Source: Alphaproteobacteria bacterium
Lineage (GTDB): Bacteria; Pseudomonadota; Alphaproteobacteria; Rhodobacterales; Rhodobacteraceae
Reading direction: 5' to 3'
DNA: 43,680 bases
NCBI GenBank assembly: GCA_003697125.1
Contig: RFGB01000095.1
Coordinates: forward strand, 1 to 43,680
Shown here: positions 42,804 to 43,680 of the stretch, piece after piece
Numbering within the stretch: position 1 is the first letter of the stretch
Layout of the letters: the number at the start of each line of letters is the position of its first letter
Notes under the pieces: model-generated
Database searches by the model: none
Seen by the model: only the letters and a program-made list of their open reading frames with translations
Told to the model about the DNA's origin: nothing
Program-made: the position numbers and the translations under genes

Positions 42804-43400
42804 TCAGCGGCGGTCGAGCTCGGCCGATTCGATGCTGAACAGCGACCGGTCGAGGGTGACGTCGCGCTTCATGTCCGACAGCAGCACCGTCGTCACCTGC
42901 CCGCGGTCATCGACGACGATCCACTGGCGAAGCTCCAGCGGGCGGTCCGAGAAGATCAGCGTCAGCGATCCGCGCTGCGGCGCGTCCGGGTCCACCGCCG
43001 TCACCCTCAGCTGGCCATTGCCCTTCTCGACCTTGCGGATCGCCCCTTCGCGGGCCAGATCGACGCGGTCGCGCAGAAGCAGGTCGAGCGGCGTGTCCGA
43101 CAGCGGGTAACGCTGCGCGGGGGTGTTCGACCGCCGGTCGATCACCGCCACCCAGACCCCGTCCGAGATCACCAGCGCCGGATTGGGCGGCTCGTATTCG
43201 AACCGCATCAGCCCGGGCTTGCGGATGTAGAAGCGCCCCTCGCTGATCGACCCGTCGGGATTGGTCTGCACGAAGCTGCCCGTCAGCGTGGTCAGGGCGT
43301 TGAGATAGGTCGAGATGCGCTGGACGTCCGCGCCGCCCTGGGCCAGTGCCCCTGGGGCCAGCAGCGCGAGGGCGGCGGCGATGAACAGGCGGCGGTGCAT
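42804..43400 (-). CDS. lolA: Outer-membrane lipoprotein carrier protein
   Basis: This periplasmic chaperone carries lipoproteins from LolCDE to the outer membrane. The 198-residue protein has a Sec signal peptide (MHRRLFIAAALALLAPGALA, cleavage before QGG), then the half-barrel LolA fold: DVQRISTYLNALTTLTGSFVQTNPDGSISEGRFYIRKPGLMRFEYEPP is the diagnostic N-terminal stretch, and LTLIFSDRPLELRQWIVVDDRGQVTTV the central one. Length and pattern agree with alphaproteobacterial LolA. The promoter was not found. Confidence 0.92.
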   Translation of the reverse strand: MHRRLFIAAALALLAPGALAQGGADVQRISTYLNALTTLTGSFVQTNPDGSISEGRFYIRKPGLMRFEYEPPNPALVISDGVWVAVIDRRSNTPAQRYPLSDTPLDLLLRDRVDLAREGAIRKVEKGNGQLRVTAVDPDAPQRGSLTLIFSDRPLELRQWIVVDDRGQVTTVLLSDMKRDVTLDRSLFSIESAELDRR

Positions 43401-43512
43401 CGGTCGCGGTGTCTCCGGTCGGTTGCTCCTGCCCGCTTATCTCACGAAGCGCCCGGGGTTGCCAGCATGCCCGCCCCCGGCCGCACGCGGCCGTGACCGC
43501 CGCGCCGGCCAC

Positions 43513-43541
43513 TTGCGCCCGGCGCCCGGGGCTGGCACTAG
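43513..43541 (+). promoter_or_regulatory. Promoter of tRNA-Arg
   Basis: TTGCGC (43513-43518), a 17-nt spacer and CACTAG (43536-43541) predict a start at about 43548, 3 nt before the mature tRNA 5' end. Confidence 0.5.
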
Positions 43542-43550
43542 GAACCGGCG

Positions 43551-43626
43551 GGCCCCGTAGCTCAGGGGATAGAGCGGCCGCCTCCTAAGCGGCAGGTCGA
43601 TGGTTCGAATCCATCCGGGGCCGCCA
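43551..43626 (+). tRNA. tRNA-Arg (anticodon CCT)
   Basis: The 76-nt sequence folds as a full cloverleaf. Acceptor stem GGCCCCG (43551-43557) pairs with CGGGGCC (43616-43622). The D arm is GCTC/GAGC, and the anticodon stem GCCGC/GCGGC encloses the loop CTCCTAA, with anticodon CCT. The T arm is GATGG/CCATC with TTCGAAT. The CCA end is encoded at 43624-43626. It decodes the codon AGG. Confidence 0.97.

Positions 43627-43680
<54 letters not shown>

Overview
The window looks like about 43.6 kb of core chromosome from a very GC-rich alphaproteobacterium of the Rhodobacterales (Rhodobacter/Rhodovulum/Roseobacter side). The grounds are a Rhodobacter-type porin ending in Phe, a DUF3576-leuS-lptE-holA operon, a membrane-anchored cytochrome c of the c-y/c552 type, a DUF1467 gene coupled to methylmalonyl-CoA epimerase, a small alphaproteobacterial SRP RNA, a CenR-like response regulator and frequent 4-nt start/stop overlaps. 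Genes are densely packed and no gap exceeds 300 bases. I see no insertion sequence, prophage, integrase, CRISPR array or toxin-antitoxin pair.

Layout. 1-3.9 kb: the 3' part of an SDR oxidoreductase, then a compact homoprotocatechuate locus (hpaD and hpaE on the minus strand, hpaR divergent) with a clear palindromic operator over the hpaE -10 box. 3.9-9.5 kb: a yejABEF-type peptide ABC transporter operon (minus). 9.6-12.1 kb: cytochrome c, prephenate dehydratase and NADH pyrophosphatase. 12.2-15.1 kb: SRP RNA (ffs) with a good promoter, then dnaX-ybaB-recR. 15.2-17.0 kb: a periplasmic TPR protein and two small lipoproteins. 17.2-19.9 kb (minus): a DUF882/M15-like Tat protein, arylamine N-acetyltransferase and a class III cyclase, joined by overlaps. 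20.0-23.9 kb: DUF1800 and DUF1501 proteins, a nitroreductase and an EI24 membrane protein. 23.8-26.5 kb (minus): a Ca/Na antiporter, methylmalonyl-CoA epimerase, DUF1467 and an alpha/beta hydrolase. 26.7-29.3 kb: rpsO-pnp with structured leaders. 29.5-32.6 kb: an RTX metalloprotease, a DMT exporter and a glutathione S-transferase. 32.7-37.4 kb (minus): DUF3576-leuS-lptE-holA. 37.6-39.8 kb: porin with promoter and terminator, yggS, and an L,D-transpeptidase-fold protein. 39.8-43.4 kb: ribA, response regulator, a candidate small RNA, xth and lolA. The window ends with tRNA-Arg(CCT) and a 53-nt C tract that is probably a sequencing artefact at a contig end.

How the genes work together. Most genes serve core functions: replication and repair (dnaX, recR, holA, xth), translation and RNA decay (ffs, rpsO, pnp, leuS, tRNA-Arg), envelope biogenesis (lptE, lolA, porin, L,D-transpeptidase fold, DUF882), respiration (cytochrome c) and cofactor or amino-acid synthesis (ribA, pheA, yggS). 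The accessory part is small: aromatic ring cleavage, peptide import and a secreted protease.

I do not find a clearly new multi-gene defence or mobile system. The most interesting leads are a structured candidate small RNA with a pyrimidine-rich loop (41.82-41.94 kb), a cyclase whose purine-specificity residues differ from both adenylate and guanylate cyclases as I remember them, the uncharacterised DUF1800-DUF1501 pair beside the overlapping DUF882-nat-cyclase unit, an L,D-transpeptidase fold without a signal peptide coupled to ribA, alternative pairing in the rpsO leader, and a 24-bp perfect inverted repeat at the cyclase stop codon.
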